64,000 nucleotides of DNA from Gracilaria gracilis. Its lineage: Eukaryota > Rhodophyta > Florideophyceae > Gracilariales > Gracilariaceae. Below the pieces are notes generated by a model. That model did not search any database. It was given only the letters and a program-made list of their open reading frames with translations, and had not been told where the DNA came from. The DNA lies in the NCBI GenBank assembly GCA_030374805.1, contig JARGSG010000083.1, positions 166,625 through 230,624 of the forward strand, written 5' to 3'. The position numbers and the translations under genes were made by a program. Every line of letters starts with the position of its first letter. Within the stretch, counting starts at the first letter, position 1. Positions 42,299-52,820 of the stretch are shown one piece after another.

Positions 42299-43563
42299 TC
42301 ACGTACGGCCGATACACAAGGATACCCCCTTCTCGTAGTCCCAGTTTCCAGTCCGACGGAATCCGCTGCGAATGTTGGCGTACACCAGAGATTCCGACTG
42401 CGCGGTGCTAACGGCGTCAGCGACATCAAATACGTCCAGAACAGACCTGGTTCGAGATAAGCGATGAATCTCACGCTGTATGAATGACTTATAGGAACGG
42501 AAGACGCCCACATCCAGGGGCTGTAAGATATGGCTCGTATGCGACGGCAAGGCGACGACAATAATGCGATTGTCTCTAAGGTGCTGAAGTGTTCTGGTAC
42601 TGCAGATGCCCGGCGTAGCCATCCAGAAGAACCAAAAGGTACTTACCATTTCCGCGCAGTTCCTCCCGTTTCCCTCACAAATTCCTTCGCCCCAGTCCAA
42701 GAAAATCGCTTGGTCTGCACCTGGGATCTCACGCTGGTAGAGGTAACACGGCGGTAAGAAATCATGCAGCGTCTGAAGTTTTCCGTTCAGAAACCGGTAA
42801 TGAGCACGTTTCCTCCAAAACACTACAACTGGTTTCCAAGCCTTTCCATCAGCTGAGATAATGGGCATAACAGTAACACGGTCATTCGCACCTTTCACCC
42901 TGACACTCTTCTGAATCAACACAGAGTTCTTGCTTCCTATACCTTTGCGCAGGCTACGCCCCAGGATTTTGTTGACGGAGATTCCAGATTCGTCAAGATT
43001 GAAGACACGCCGAGGATCTACGATGCAGAATCTATCGATCAGGGACTCTACCAACGCGAAATGTCTCGCGATCTTCTCCGGGATGTGATATCCACACGGG
43101 AGTTTTCCACGATGCGCACGGACTTATACTGCAGCTTATGCCTTAAAATGAAGCGATACAACCAACCCAACGAAGGCCGGTTGTCTTTGAAACCGATTTT
43201 AAGCTGCCGATCAATGTCCAGAGAAGACACGAAAGTTTGCACCAGATCCCTTATGCCAACCTTCGTGAGCGGTGTGTTGTTGCTGCAGAAATACTGCACT
43301 GATTGCACGATCCTGACTTCTACCTCGTTTGTCAGAGCCGGAGACCGCCCTTCACTTCTATAATGGAGAAAGATTTCAGTATGATGAGATGGTTGTACTC
43401 CCGGATACGCCATAATCCAGGTTTTGTAGGCCTGTCGGATCCGCCACTCGGAAAGGTTGAACTTGGATTGCAAGTCAAGAAAACTGGTGCTGTGAGCAAA
43501 CCTCTCGAAGACGGCTCTTCGTAGCTCCTCGTGAATATCAGACACGGTTATATCGTCGGACAT
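42299..43563 (-). pseudogene. pogo/jerky-type (CENP-B-like, DDE_1) transposase, frameshifted
   Basis: The N-terminal frame (43563-43048) has a helix-turn-helix (FLDLQSKFNLSEWRIRQAY) and a CENP-B-type DNA-binding part (GRSPALTNEVEVRIVQSV, DNRPSLGWLYRFILRH). The next frame (43054-42299) has the catalytic core: first Asp in VFNLDESG and third in HTSHILQPLDVGVF. The second Asp (LLDGYAGHLQ, near 42620) lies in yet another frame, between KEFVRETGG and TLQHLRDNRIIVVALPSH. At least three indels are therefore needed and the gene is dead. Terminal inverted repeats were not located. Confidence 0.78.
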
Positions 43564-44647
43564 CTTTCGCTAGTACAATGGTTTGGCTTCGCTTTCTTGG
43601 CGTTGGTCAGTGGTTTCCATCAGTGCGTTGGACGAAGTTGTGCCTGTGATTTCGCCTTTTGTAGTTGTCGTCGGGCTGCCGATAGGGGGTTTTCTACTGC
43701 AATGAGTGTCGATGGGGGATTCGGCAATGGGTGGCGTATGTGGTTCTGCGGATGTGGACTGAATTATGGCGTTTGTTCGATGTGGTTGACGGTTTTACAT
43801 TTGTGAGGATGTACGGAACAATCTGCAGCGTTGTGTGCGCTAGCTGCCGCGAAGAGATTGCTTCGAATATGAATCTCCCGATATAGGTGACGAAATGGTG
43901 GAGGAATTTGATATTGGCCACGGCTTGTTTTGGATAATGGGACTGTTTCGTTTGCGCAATAACGTCCTGCTAAACAATGGCCATTGATTCGTTTGGATGT
44001 GTAGACTGTTTGTTTTGTAAACGTTTGACGACACTGCTCTCTCGGAAGATTACTCGAGAGAAGAGACATCCTCCGGTACTGGATTGCGTGCGTTTTCGTC
44101 ATATGAATCTGCTACCATTGGCTAGACGGCGGAAGGTGAATGTTCTGCTAAGGGGTGGTGTCGCTCAAAGATATCGACTCATTAGTTTTAGAGAGGGACG
44201 ATGTACTGTCGTGGTCGTCACAGACATGAAGCAGCCTGTGGCGAAGAAAGAGCCTTCACCATATCGGTTATGAAAGGAGGAATTAAAATTTTTGCGAGGA
44301 GTTTGAGGGAGTTCTGTTAGGCAGTTCTTGGGCAGCAAATGGAAAAGTGGAGCTTGTACTGTTACGGAAAATGTGCATATTATGCGCTTAACTTTAGTAC
44401 AGTAGACTTAAGCAAATTCAACACATGGCGTTCCGACAGCCAATGGTTTTAGATGCCATCCAATCATACTGCGTATGCGTATGCATGGTAGCATTCTAGA
44501 GTTCTGCTTGTCTTCCAAAAAGAGAGAAAATGGGGCCGTTTGGGACCCCCGAAAACGAGAAGATAGATACCAAGGGTACAATCGAAACTTTCCTAGAAGT
44601 TCTCGAGAAAGAGATCACCCTTAGACAGGAGGACACGTTTGGTTTCC

Positions 44648-44742
44648 TGTATAGAATTTTGCTATGAAAAGGAATGAATTGCTGATTTCTCGCCAGGCGA
44701 GAAATCAGCAATTCATTCCTTTTCATAGCAAAATTCTATACA
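44648..44742. repeat. perfect 95-bp palindrome (47-bp arms, one-base centre)
   Basis: The arms 44648-44694 and 44696-44742 are exact inverses around A at 44695; the outer end is TGTATAGAATTTTGC and the centre CTCGCC-A-GGCGAG. No coding frame. Perfection implies recent origin, strong constraint, or a sequencing/assembly fold-back. Confidence 0.9.
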
Positions 44743-46122
44743 CGAAATAGTGTTCCTGAGGGCATTCCTACCGGTAGGCGCAAAGTCTATACCCAAAAAC
44801 GCGGTGGTCCAAGCGCTACAGTATTTGACAGGAGCACACGTGTACCGAAATCTGCCCAAAGCTTTGGGATCCACCATAAAAAAGTGAAAGTGTTGCGGTT
44901 TTGTCTGTTTTTCCTAGAAAATGAATCAAAACCATTGTTTTAGGACGGCGTTTGCGCAGGGTTTTGACAGCGTACACACGTTGTCGTATATGGTATCACT
45001 TGCGGCCCTAAAGCACACCGGCTAAGGCTACAGTTTCAGGCTTTAGTCGCATTCCAACAGGTGGGAATGCCCTGACCGTAGATACCTATCCCTTGTCAGG
45101 CAGACCTGGAACTCTACGTCGCCGACCAATTCCATGTCTCTCTTGCGAAGAAAATTTAAAGATTTTCTATGAGGTTCTGCACGACGCTTTGTGATCACTT
45201 TCAGACATGGAAGCGGCCGATTTCATGTCTTTCTACATTTTTGAATACTTTTAGCGCACACTGCTGGAGAAATGTGGATTTTTAGTTATAATTTGTGGAT
45301 GAGAGAGCTAGATTTGATGTCCCCGACAAGGGTGATGAGAAACCATTCATGCTTGGTTGGCATTCAGAATTTGGGTGACTTTCAAAACTTGTCCACTTTT
45401 GTACAACTCTTCACAGCCTGGTTTTAAGGGCGGATATATACTCGTGTATATGAATGTGTATGTGCTTTTGAGATGTTTTGTTCGCTTCAAAATGTGGTAG
45501 CGCTTTGGTTTGCGCTTACTTTAGGGTTGGTGCTAGATACCTGCCTTTAACACGTTGAGAAACACTTGAAAGCATAGCGTTTTGAGCAAGTAGGAGAAGC
45601 TTTGGTCAAATAATCACTGTTTATTTGCATTGTGTGCAAAGCGTCATTCTTGCAGTTTCTTGCGGAGAAGGAGCATACGTAGCGGTGTCGAAGAGGAGAA
45701 TGTGGGGCGGCTTTGCAGGTTTGTGAGCAAATTCGTTGAAGGGTAAACTTGTTAGGGTAAACGGTTACCAATACGATCTTTAGCTTTCCAAACGGCAGGA
45801 CGACAGCAGACCAACAAGGGTTCCATGTAGGCTAGTTCCATGGACTTGTTTGCGTGGCGGCGGTTGTCAACGTCGACTAGATGGCAACAACCTAGGCGTG
45901 TGGTTGTTCCGTTGATTCCGGGTTTGTGAACTGCTACGTGCGAGCTTGGGTGTTGGGTGGATAAAATTAGATAATTCAACTTTGATACAGAAGAGGTGTG
46001 GCACGTGACGCATATGCGCGTTTTGCAGATATGGACTGCACTTTGGAACAGGGCGAGACGGAGAAATAATTATTACACTGTGGTTGCCGCCACAAAGCAA
46101 TTGAGAATGTTCAACGCTCGAC

Positions 46123-46213
46123 AAAAAGCCGCTTGCAGCAGCAACAACAAGCCACTATCAGCAGCAACAAAAAGCCGTTAGCAGCAGCAACAATAAGCCG
46201 CTAGCAGCAGCAA
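46123..46213 (+). repeat. CAG-rich minisatellite, about four units
   Basis: Units of about 20-27 bases of the form AAAAGCCGCTTGCAGCAGCA followed by ACAA, repeated with small changes up to GCAGCAGCAAATG. Confidence 0.75.
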
Positions 46214-46872
46214 ATGCTTGGTGGGAGGTTACGAACCGGTTAGTTTTACTTTTTCGTGAGATGCAAGATACGTGTCAATACTGCAGTAGAATGTTTAGAG
46301 GAGTAGAGTGTAGTGGCTATGTGTTCGGTTGATGGCGTGAGGAAGTTTAGAACAAGTAGTTGTGTGGAAAAGACATGTTGCGTTGCCGAAAACGAGGAAG
46401 GCCTTTGCGGAGATGAATTGAAAGAAGAAAATTCGTCAAGAGCTGCGATGTTTTGTTGAGCGAAGGTTACTTTTTGATAAGATGAAGGGTTTTCTTTTCT
46501 TGGCATACACAAATAAAGAGCAAGGATGATGTACTGTGGATGTCGGGTGGTGAGGACTGAGGGCTAAGAGGGCTGTAGAACCATTCGGTTATGGGTGTAG
46601 CAAACCAAAATTCTCAGTTGTGACAAGCTTTATGTTGAGGGATAACGCGATGGTTGGCACCAAGATCACCTGGTTTAAGAACGGTTTCTTTTCTTGCAAG
46701 GCACAAAAGGCTGCTCGTCGCGTATGATGATTTGTTTTCGCGCACTAAGTCATGTTCAACTGCGGTTTAGGAGAAACTGGGCATGTGCAGGGTTGAAGTG
46801 GCTTCTGTTCCATAATGAGTGGTTTTGTTGGACGCTAGTTTTGCGCTGTTGGTCACCAGCCGAAGCGCGCAC

Positions 46873-46879
46873 TATAAAA
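46873..46879 (+). promoter_or_regulatory. TATA box of the small secreted protein gene
   Basis: TATAAAA in GCGCACTATAAAAGTAACC, 120 bases before the ATG; transcription would be expected to start near 46905, giving a leader of about 90 bases. Confidence 0.6.
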
Positions 46880-46992
46880 GTAACCGTCGCAAGCGTTCGA
46901 AGCAACAACCGAAAATCGTCATCTCACCGCTCTCGACCCCGAACCACCGAAACAACCGAACTTCAACCACGTCGTCTTTCGAAACAGCAAGC

Positions 46993-47316
46993 ATGTTCGC
47001 GAAAACTATCTTGATGGCAGTGCTGCTTATGGCAACCATGGTACTCGCCAATGGTCCACGCTGCGGAGAGAAGTGCAAGCAGGTGCCCAAGGGGCCCATG
47101 TTCAAGTGCGAACCGGTGTTCTGCCCCAAGCACACGAGGTGTGTCAAGCCGGCCACGTGCCAGCTGTTCCCGCACACATTCTTCTACAGTCCGATCAGGA
47201 ACGCCAAGTGCTGCACCACCAAGGCGGCGTGTGTGACTTTTGCGCACGGGGTACGTGGTCAGGCGGGACTGGCGGCGGCGGGGGCTCCGGGTCCGGAAAC
47301 CACCATGTACGTGTAA
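46993..47316 (+). CDS. small secreted cysteine-rich protein (107 residues)
   Basis: ATG at 46993 is chosen because it begins a clear signal peptide (MFAKTILMAVLLMATMVLA, cleavage near residue 19-20); the frame is open upstream but there lies 5' to or in the leader behind the TATA box. The mature part of about 88 residues has nine cysteines in its first 65 residues (GPRCGEKCKQ, FKCEPVFCPKHTRC, NAKCCTTKAAC) and a Gly/Ala-rich tail. An AATAAA lies at 47544. The family is not recognised. Its size and cysteine density are typical of extracellular disulphide-stabilised proteins; whether it is structural, defensive or regulatory cannot be told. Confidence 0.65.
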   Translation: MFAKTILMAVLLMATMVLANGPRCGEKCKQVPKGPMFKCEPVFCPKHTRCVKPATCQLFPHTFFYSPIRNAKCCTTKAACVTFAHGVRGQAGLAAAGAPGPETTMYV

Positions 47317-49206
47317 GATGGGGTTGAATGGGGCGCTGGTTTTGCTGTGAGCTGGGTAGGACTGGCTTTGCTAGCTGCTGTGCTGCACTGCTCTTGGCTG
47401 TTTGTCCGGGCAATCTGTATTTAGATTTGGATTTGAGCGTAGTAAAGCTGCGACTTGAGTTTCAAACGCCAAGGAGGCAGAGCCTCCTGCATTTGTGACA
47501 CACGTTCTTACTTTGAAATCTTTTCCACGAGTGGTATGGAGGTAATAAAATGGTCGCTTGCGTTGTTTCGTAATTCATGAAAGACTAGAACCCACTGATG
47601 AAATGCAGTGAGGATCTATTGCGACTATTTCATCAATTTGTCGATTTGGACATAGATGGCTGTATTTACTTCAGCCCCGTAGGAAGAGTTGAATAGCAAG
47701 AAAGTTATGTCTATGATATTGTTCAATGCCCAGGGCATTCATCAAGACAAGTAAGGGATATTAACTGGCATGAGAGGCGACAACGCTGAATTGGCGAAGG
47801 CCGATGCGGGCGTTTGGGAGGGGGAAACCATGCCGCTGCACGGGCCAACTCGGTTGCCCTTATAATCGATGGTACCGTTGGTACCAGTTCAGTTCGGAAT
47901 CACTGGGGAACGCAAAGCTTAGCGTCGTCAACAGCAGAAATGAAGCGTGACACTACCTTGGAAGATACCTGTACAATAGGTGGCTCTACGAGCTTGTCTG
48001 TAAATGAAAGAACGCTCTCACAAACTGAACGATTATCCAACGGTTACCTTCGCAGATGCTTTCCCACCTCCACACGGTCAAAAAACTGGCGCCCCCGTGA
48101 ATTATTTTGGTAACAGTTTCTGAAACCATCTGTAGTAAACGGTTATATGTCTCACATCGATTTAAACCTTTCTGCTTTGTTGTTATATATTTTCAAGTTG
48201 TGTATTAAAATACCCTTCAACCAACCCGAATTGAAGTGCAATTTTTTTCTTTGTAGAGAATATAGTTTTCAGTTTTAGCAAAGCTATTTGACATTGTAAG
48301 TACCTATATTTCTTTACCCTTCTATGAAGAATTTGCTTCGAATGGATCTTTGCCATATTATTTCTTTTTTACAAAGCAAACTTCGGAGCTGAGATCGGAG
48401 CTGAGATCAGAGCTGCCCTGATGTTCGTTGATTTAATTCTACACCTATTCCCGGTCCGCCTGACAAGGGTTCAGAAGAATTTCGGTGGCACTGTGTAAGA
48501 GTTAGTGCTTTCTAACTTACAGTTGTGCTATATATGGCTACACGTGGCTTCCAGTCCACTTCCATTCAGGACGCATGCTCCCTACGCATATGCGCCGCAT
48601 CCCAAATTGGATACATTTTGAATTGTGAAAATGCTGACCAGCATGGCTGCCAGTAAGGTTAGGCGGTCCAATCATGTGAAAGCCTAACGCCACCCACTAG
48701 TCCAAACAGCTAGTGACCTGTTCACATTGGATTAGATAGCTGTCACATCGTGGTCAACGCGAAAACCCGGTTTCTTGCGCTTGAAAGTTGAAGTGCTGGA
48801 TTTACCTATGGTACAACGGTACACAAGGGTTGTGGGTTCCTGCCTCCTATTTAGATTTACCTACCATGCACATCGATGCGACTCGTCCATCTCCTCCTTC
48901 CAGCTCCAGATACTTTGCACTTGCCACAGTTACTAACTTAGGTCACACAATTCAATCCGCCAAGCAGGCGAGCAGCAAGGCGTCAGCAAGTTGTTTACCC
49001 CATCTTCACCGGTATCATCGATATGCAGTTCTACCTGACAAACGACGTTTCCATGATCTCCGTGATCTCGTGCTCACAAGTCTTTGATCAAGGTCTGGTC
49101 ATCTCGGCCGACGCTTAAAAGAGCGAGTACCTCTGCACCGCTCATGTCTTCCGGTCGCACTCGCTCCAACTTGCAGTCACTGGCTCGCAGAAGTGTCTGT
49201 TCCACA
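47317..49206. other. intergenic, no supported gene
   Basis: AATAAA at 47544-47549 probably ends the preceding gene. GGAGCTGAGATC is repeated in tandem near 48384-48416. A 99-codon frame at 47814-48113 is unrecognised. Confidence 0.5.
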
Positions 49207-50610
49207 ATGTTCTCACTTCATCTTCTTCGTTTTTTGCTTCTTTGTTGCACCCTGCTCTGCCTGGGATCCGTATTGGACGCCAAACCCGTTTCGCTCACCC
49301 TACCGCACACCTCTCGATTCATTTGCCCGACCACCTTTCGCTCCTGCGGCGGCCTCGCCTTCTGTTCCAGCAGCACTACCACTTCTACTTCGTGCCCGGC
49401 TCGCCGCATCTCTGAAGATGACAGCTTCTTTCAAGGCGAACTGCGCGATAAGGGAGGTGATATTGCGTACTTTCTACCGATGGACCCGGACGTCACCCCG
49501 CGGAACGACGTGCAAGCTACCGGTGTTTCCTTCTGTTACACATACGGCGCTCTGCCCAACGCCTTGAGAGGCGGAGATGGATACAAGCCGATGGGTCCTC
49601 CAGGATGGGATGCACTCCCGGTTGGCAAGAAATCTCGGGCGCATTTATGGTTCAAAGATTTCGGTGGCAACGCTGCGTACTATCTTAACTCCGTCACTAT
49701 GTGGCTATCTGCGAACCAGGAAAGCAATAACGCAATCGAATGCCTACTCAAGTCGGCGTTCAAGGACTTCGACCTCGATATTACCGCCCGTATCTACGTG
49801 ACGCACCACGTCCGCTACAGGCTATCATCCAGCCAAAAGATGCCAAACAGGATGATTTTGACCGCCGACGTGGAGTATCCAACCAAAGCCGGCCCGTACG
49901 TCAAGGAGCCCTGGCTATTTGTGCGCCTTGATAACAAGGACGGCGCCAAGGCTGTGAAACTCTTCGATCGCTCCAGTCAAATCAAGGCGAACTCCGGAAA
50001 ACCAACTGCCGCCGGGTCGTGCATCTCGGTCTCGCCGCGCAGATTCGTGAAAACTCTTAGCTTCTTCCCGGGCATGACGAGCGATCGGTCGTGGTCTTCG
50101 TATGGCTGGACAGTTAATCGTCCGAGCGGTGCCCCGCAAATTGTGTTTGAAGACGGCGAAGTTTATTTCTACGGAAAAAACCAGGCATACGACAACAGGA
50201 ATGTGCGATTGACATCAAAAGAGTCGTTTCCGAGAGGAGATGGGTTGGCCTTCCGCTTCCTTTTGCGCGTGCCCAGGTGTGATACGACCGAGATGAAGCT
50301 ACACTTGCCGGGCGGTCCTATTCTGCGTCTCACAAGTGGTGGGCGCACTGCGAATTGGAACACGTATAGCGGAGGCTTTAACAGACTGGCGGAAAGCGGT
50401 ATTTTTGTCGGAGAATGGTGGCATGACATCCATGTTGTTTACAAGCGTAATAGCATAATTTTGTTTGAGAACGGTGTGAAGAAGTTTACGCTCAATGGGG
50501 CAACTGATTCTTCGATTCCCTTTGATCTTCTTTTCATTAATTATGATAGTAGAAGCAACGCGATGCTGAAGGTCATGAACGTTGCTGTTCACACGAATCT
50601 CAACGATTAA
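49207..50610 (+). CDS. secreted protein of unknown function, possibly with a jelly-roll/lectin-like C-terminal domain
   Basis: 467 residues from ATG at 49207, preferred over in-frame ATGs at 49084 and 49144 because it starts a signal peptide (FSLHLLRFLLLCCTLLCLGS). The N-terminal half (GGDIAYFLPMDPD, HLWFKDFGGNAAYYLNSVTM) is unfamiliar. The C-terminal 120 residues (VYFYGKNQAYDNRNVRLT, LAFRFLLRVPRCDTTEMKLH, WWHDIHVVYKRNSIILFENG) read like alternating beta strands of a concanavalin/farnesoic-acid-methyltransferase-like sandwich, which often bind sugars; this is only a fold impression. The frame is intact and intronless with good codon structure, so it is very likely a real gene. Confidence 0.7.
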   Translation: MFSLHLLRFLLLCCTLLCLGSVLDAKPVSLTLPHTSRFICPTTFRSCGGLAFCSSSTTTSTSCPARRISEDDSFFQGELRDKGGDIAYFLPMDPDVTPRNDVQATGVSFCYTYGALPNALRGGDGYKPMGPPGWDALPVGKKSRAHLWFKDFGGNAAYYLNSVTMWLSANQESNNAIECLLKSAFKDFDLDITARIYVTHHVRYRLSSSQKMPNRMILTADVEYPTKAGPYVKEPWLFVRLDNKDGAKAVKLFDRSSQIKANSGKPTAAGSCISVSPRRFVKTLSFFPGMTSDRSWSSYGWTVNRPSGAPQIVFEDGEVYFYGKNQAYDNRNVRLTSKESFPRGDGLAFRFLLRVPRCDTTEMKLHLPGGPILRLTSGGRTANWNTYSGGFNRLAESGIFVGEWWHDIHVVYKRNSIILFENGVKKFTLNGATDSSIPFDLLFINYDSRSNAMLKVMNVAVHTNLND

Positions 50611-51053
50611 ACTGTCTGGTGTTGTTAGCCCTGTGGGCTACTGCATCAAATGCGTTGCCTCTGGAAGTTTTTGTCCTCTGATAGTTTGCTGAAATGGTGT
50701 TAACCATCCTTGGCGCAAGTTCGTCATGACTGCAGCAGCCACACGCGAGGCGCTGGGTTCTAGCTCCAGAGGCGTTGAACTAAGAGCGCAACGCTTATGC
50801 GATCTATCAAGATCAGTTGAAAATGACTTGGGGAATATGATTTCTGATCGCAAAGCCCCTACTAGGAAGACAAATCTATGTGTTTTGAGCTAAAGTATAG
50901 ATTGCTCAGTCAAAATCTGCAGGAAAACTAACAATCTGCTTATTTTTGGTAGTCCCTTTCAAAATTGGCGTAGCTGCCAAATCTACCGCTTATACATAGA
51001 ATGCTTACAGCTGTTTCAAAAACAGGTTCATTGAGCAGCATATTCCCCCCTAC

Positions 51054-51080
51054 AAATGCGCCGTGTCACACGGCGCATTT
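51054..51080. repeat. 13-bp palindrome with one-base centre (GCGCCGTGT family)
   Basis: AAATGCGCCGTGT-C-ACACGGCGCATTT; the inner arms are identical to 22117-22137 but the centre is C instead of G. Confidence 0.88.
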
Positions 51081-52388
51081 TGTTGCCTTTCTGGACAGAT
51101 CACTTGTTTGGATCATTCCACTGCCAACAAATAAAATTACTAAGAAAAAAATCATGCAGAGTTCCTCCATTCTGGATTTGCAATCATGTTGACTCCTAAA
51201 ATTGCTTTTCTTCATAAGAACCTTCTACAATGTCTTTTTTCGCTTCGTACCAAATATTTGGTACCGTCAATTATAGCTCATCTGTAGAACAAATATGAAA
51301 CCTTTTTTTACTTTCAAGTTGTAGCCCTGGGTTTAGTGCCAATGTCGTTCTAAAGAGACCCAGTTATTGTTTAAAACTACCAATACCTTATATAAGACAG
51401 TAAAGAATGTTTAAATTACCGAAAATACTTAAAAGTAACTATTTTTGACTACTTTGACTGATTGCTGCCAAAGCCGCTTGCCTATATGACTTCCAACCAT
51501 TTAAATAAGTAGTAAACAATGCACCCCTAACTAACACACAAAGATGTTTTTTATTTCTATTTCAAAAGACTTCTCTCAATTACAAATTTTAACCAAACAT
51601 ATTTCTAATAAAATAGCAAAACCGAAGAACTAATTAGAAACGTCATTTGGTTATCAAGGAGCTTTGCGACCATTTCTTACGAGGAGCCAGCTTCTGGAAG
51701 CTCTGATATCAAAAGCACATTTCACCAACCACAGAACTATAAATTCTATCAAATAGGCAAACGCATAAATGCGCAGTTTACACGTACGAGTAAACCCGCA
51801 CACGAAATTGTGGTTGAGGCGCACTGAGCATTTTATGGACTAAACCTTGCCTTTGTTACAGGTACCTGTATCAGAAATGTACAACCGTCTACGGGTGGCA
51901 TACGTGGCGTACCTGGATCGTTAGTGCGTTCACGTGGATAGCTCGGGGCCAACAGCAAGGAAGCTTCTCGCTTTGACCTCCAGTACCCCCTCCGGCTTCA
52001 ACAGGGCAACTGCTGCTCTCGTGCACGCCCTGCAAGCATCTATCTTAAGGCGTATACGTATTTAGCTGCCGCTAGCTGTAGTAGCACTCATGGAAGACGG
52101 TGTGCAACGCGGAAACCTGTTAATGGAACCCCAGAGCGCGAGGCGTGTTGGCTTTGCGGAAGCGGCGCACGGCGATGCGCATTGCGCCTGCGCGTAGCGT
52201 TCAGCGGAACCGTCGACAGTCGTGCTGGAACAAATTCCTGTGACCTGTGAGACAAAACTTTTACTATTTTCGGAAAGTAGAGATTTTCGGATGCACCCGT
52301 CGATGCACGAAGGTAATTGTTTCTTCTGTTGCGGTTCAATTCATTTTCTTTCACTTCATTTGGACGGCTCCCTCGTAAGGCTACGTGT

Positions 52389-52453
52389 AGCTTTTGCATA
52401 CTCCGAAGTCGGAGTCCGACAGTCGGACTCCGACTTCGGAGTATGCAAAAGCT
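52389..52453. repeat. perfect 65-bp palindrome (32-bp arms, one-base centre)
   Basis: Arms 52389-52420 and 52422-52453 around A at 52421; the outer end is AGCTTTTGCATACTCC and the centre GTCCGAC-A-GTCGGAC. Both strands therefore read the same short peptide frame. Confidence 0.9.
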
Positions 52454-52593
52454 TCCGGGAGTCCGAACGAAAACGATACGACTTGACTGCCGATCTTGTG
52501 CGGTTACACCTAGGAAGGGAACACTTGCACGTGTGGTCGTGCGTGGCCACATCAACCACCTGCACAGCTGAGCAGCGTGTGGGGACGTTACGT

Positions 52594-52685
52594 GCACCTG
52601 TGTCACACAGGTGCGGCAACAATGTACAGCCTGTGTACCTGTGACTAACTGTAAGCTGCTACTTTCGTGTACATTGTTGCCGCAC
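52594..52685. repeat. two overlapping inverted repeats upstream of the Sel1 gene
   Basis: GCACCTGTGT-C-ACACAGGTGC (52594-52614) overlaps an 18-bp perfect pair, GTGCGGCAACAATGTACA (52611-52628) and its inverse (52668-52685), with a 39-bp loop. Confidence 0.85.
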
Positions 52686-52820
52686 AGCAAGGAGGACCAC
52701 TCACCAACTCACCCTTTCTTCGAGCAAATGAGCACTTTTGGCTTTCGAATATCCACCGCAAATCTTCTCGTGTCTCAGCTTTGATCAAATCTCATCGAGC
52801 TCAGTACAACAAGCTCACAA

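Larger units (their letters stand above)
43564..46992. other. 3.4-kb intergenic region with a 95-bp palindrome and a CAG-rich minisatellite
   Basis: No frame over about 110 codons and none recognisable. Holds the palindrome at 44648-44742, a CATCCACAAATT repeat in inverse orientation at 45271-45304, the minisatellite at 46123-46213 and the promoter of the next gene. Confidence 0.55.
50611..52820. other. 2.2-kb intergenic region with several palindromes
   Basis: AT-rich from 51000 to 51780. Holds hairpins at 51054-51080, 52389-52453, 52594-52614 and 52611-52685, the last three just upstream of the Sel1 gene. ORFs over the palindrome (52088-52690, 52222-52644) are by-products of the inverted repeats. 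Confidence 0.55.

Noticed and set aside
52088..52690. 200-codon minus and 140-codon plus frames
   Set aside because: They run through perfect palindromes, so both strands are open by symmetry; no family features.
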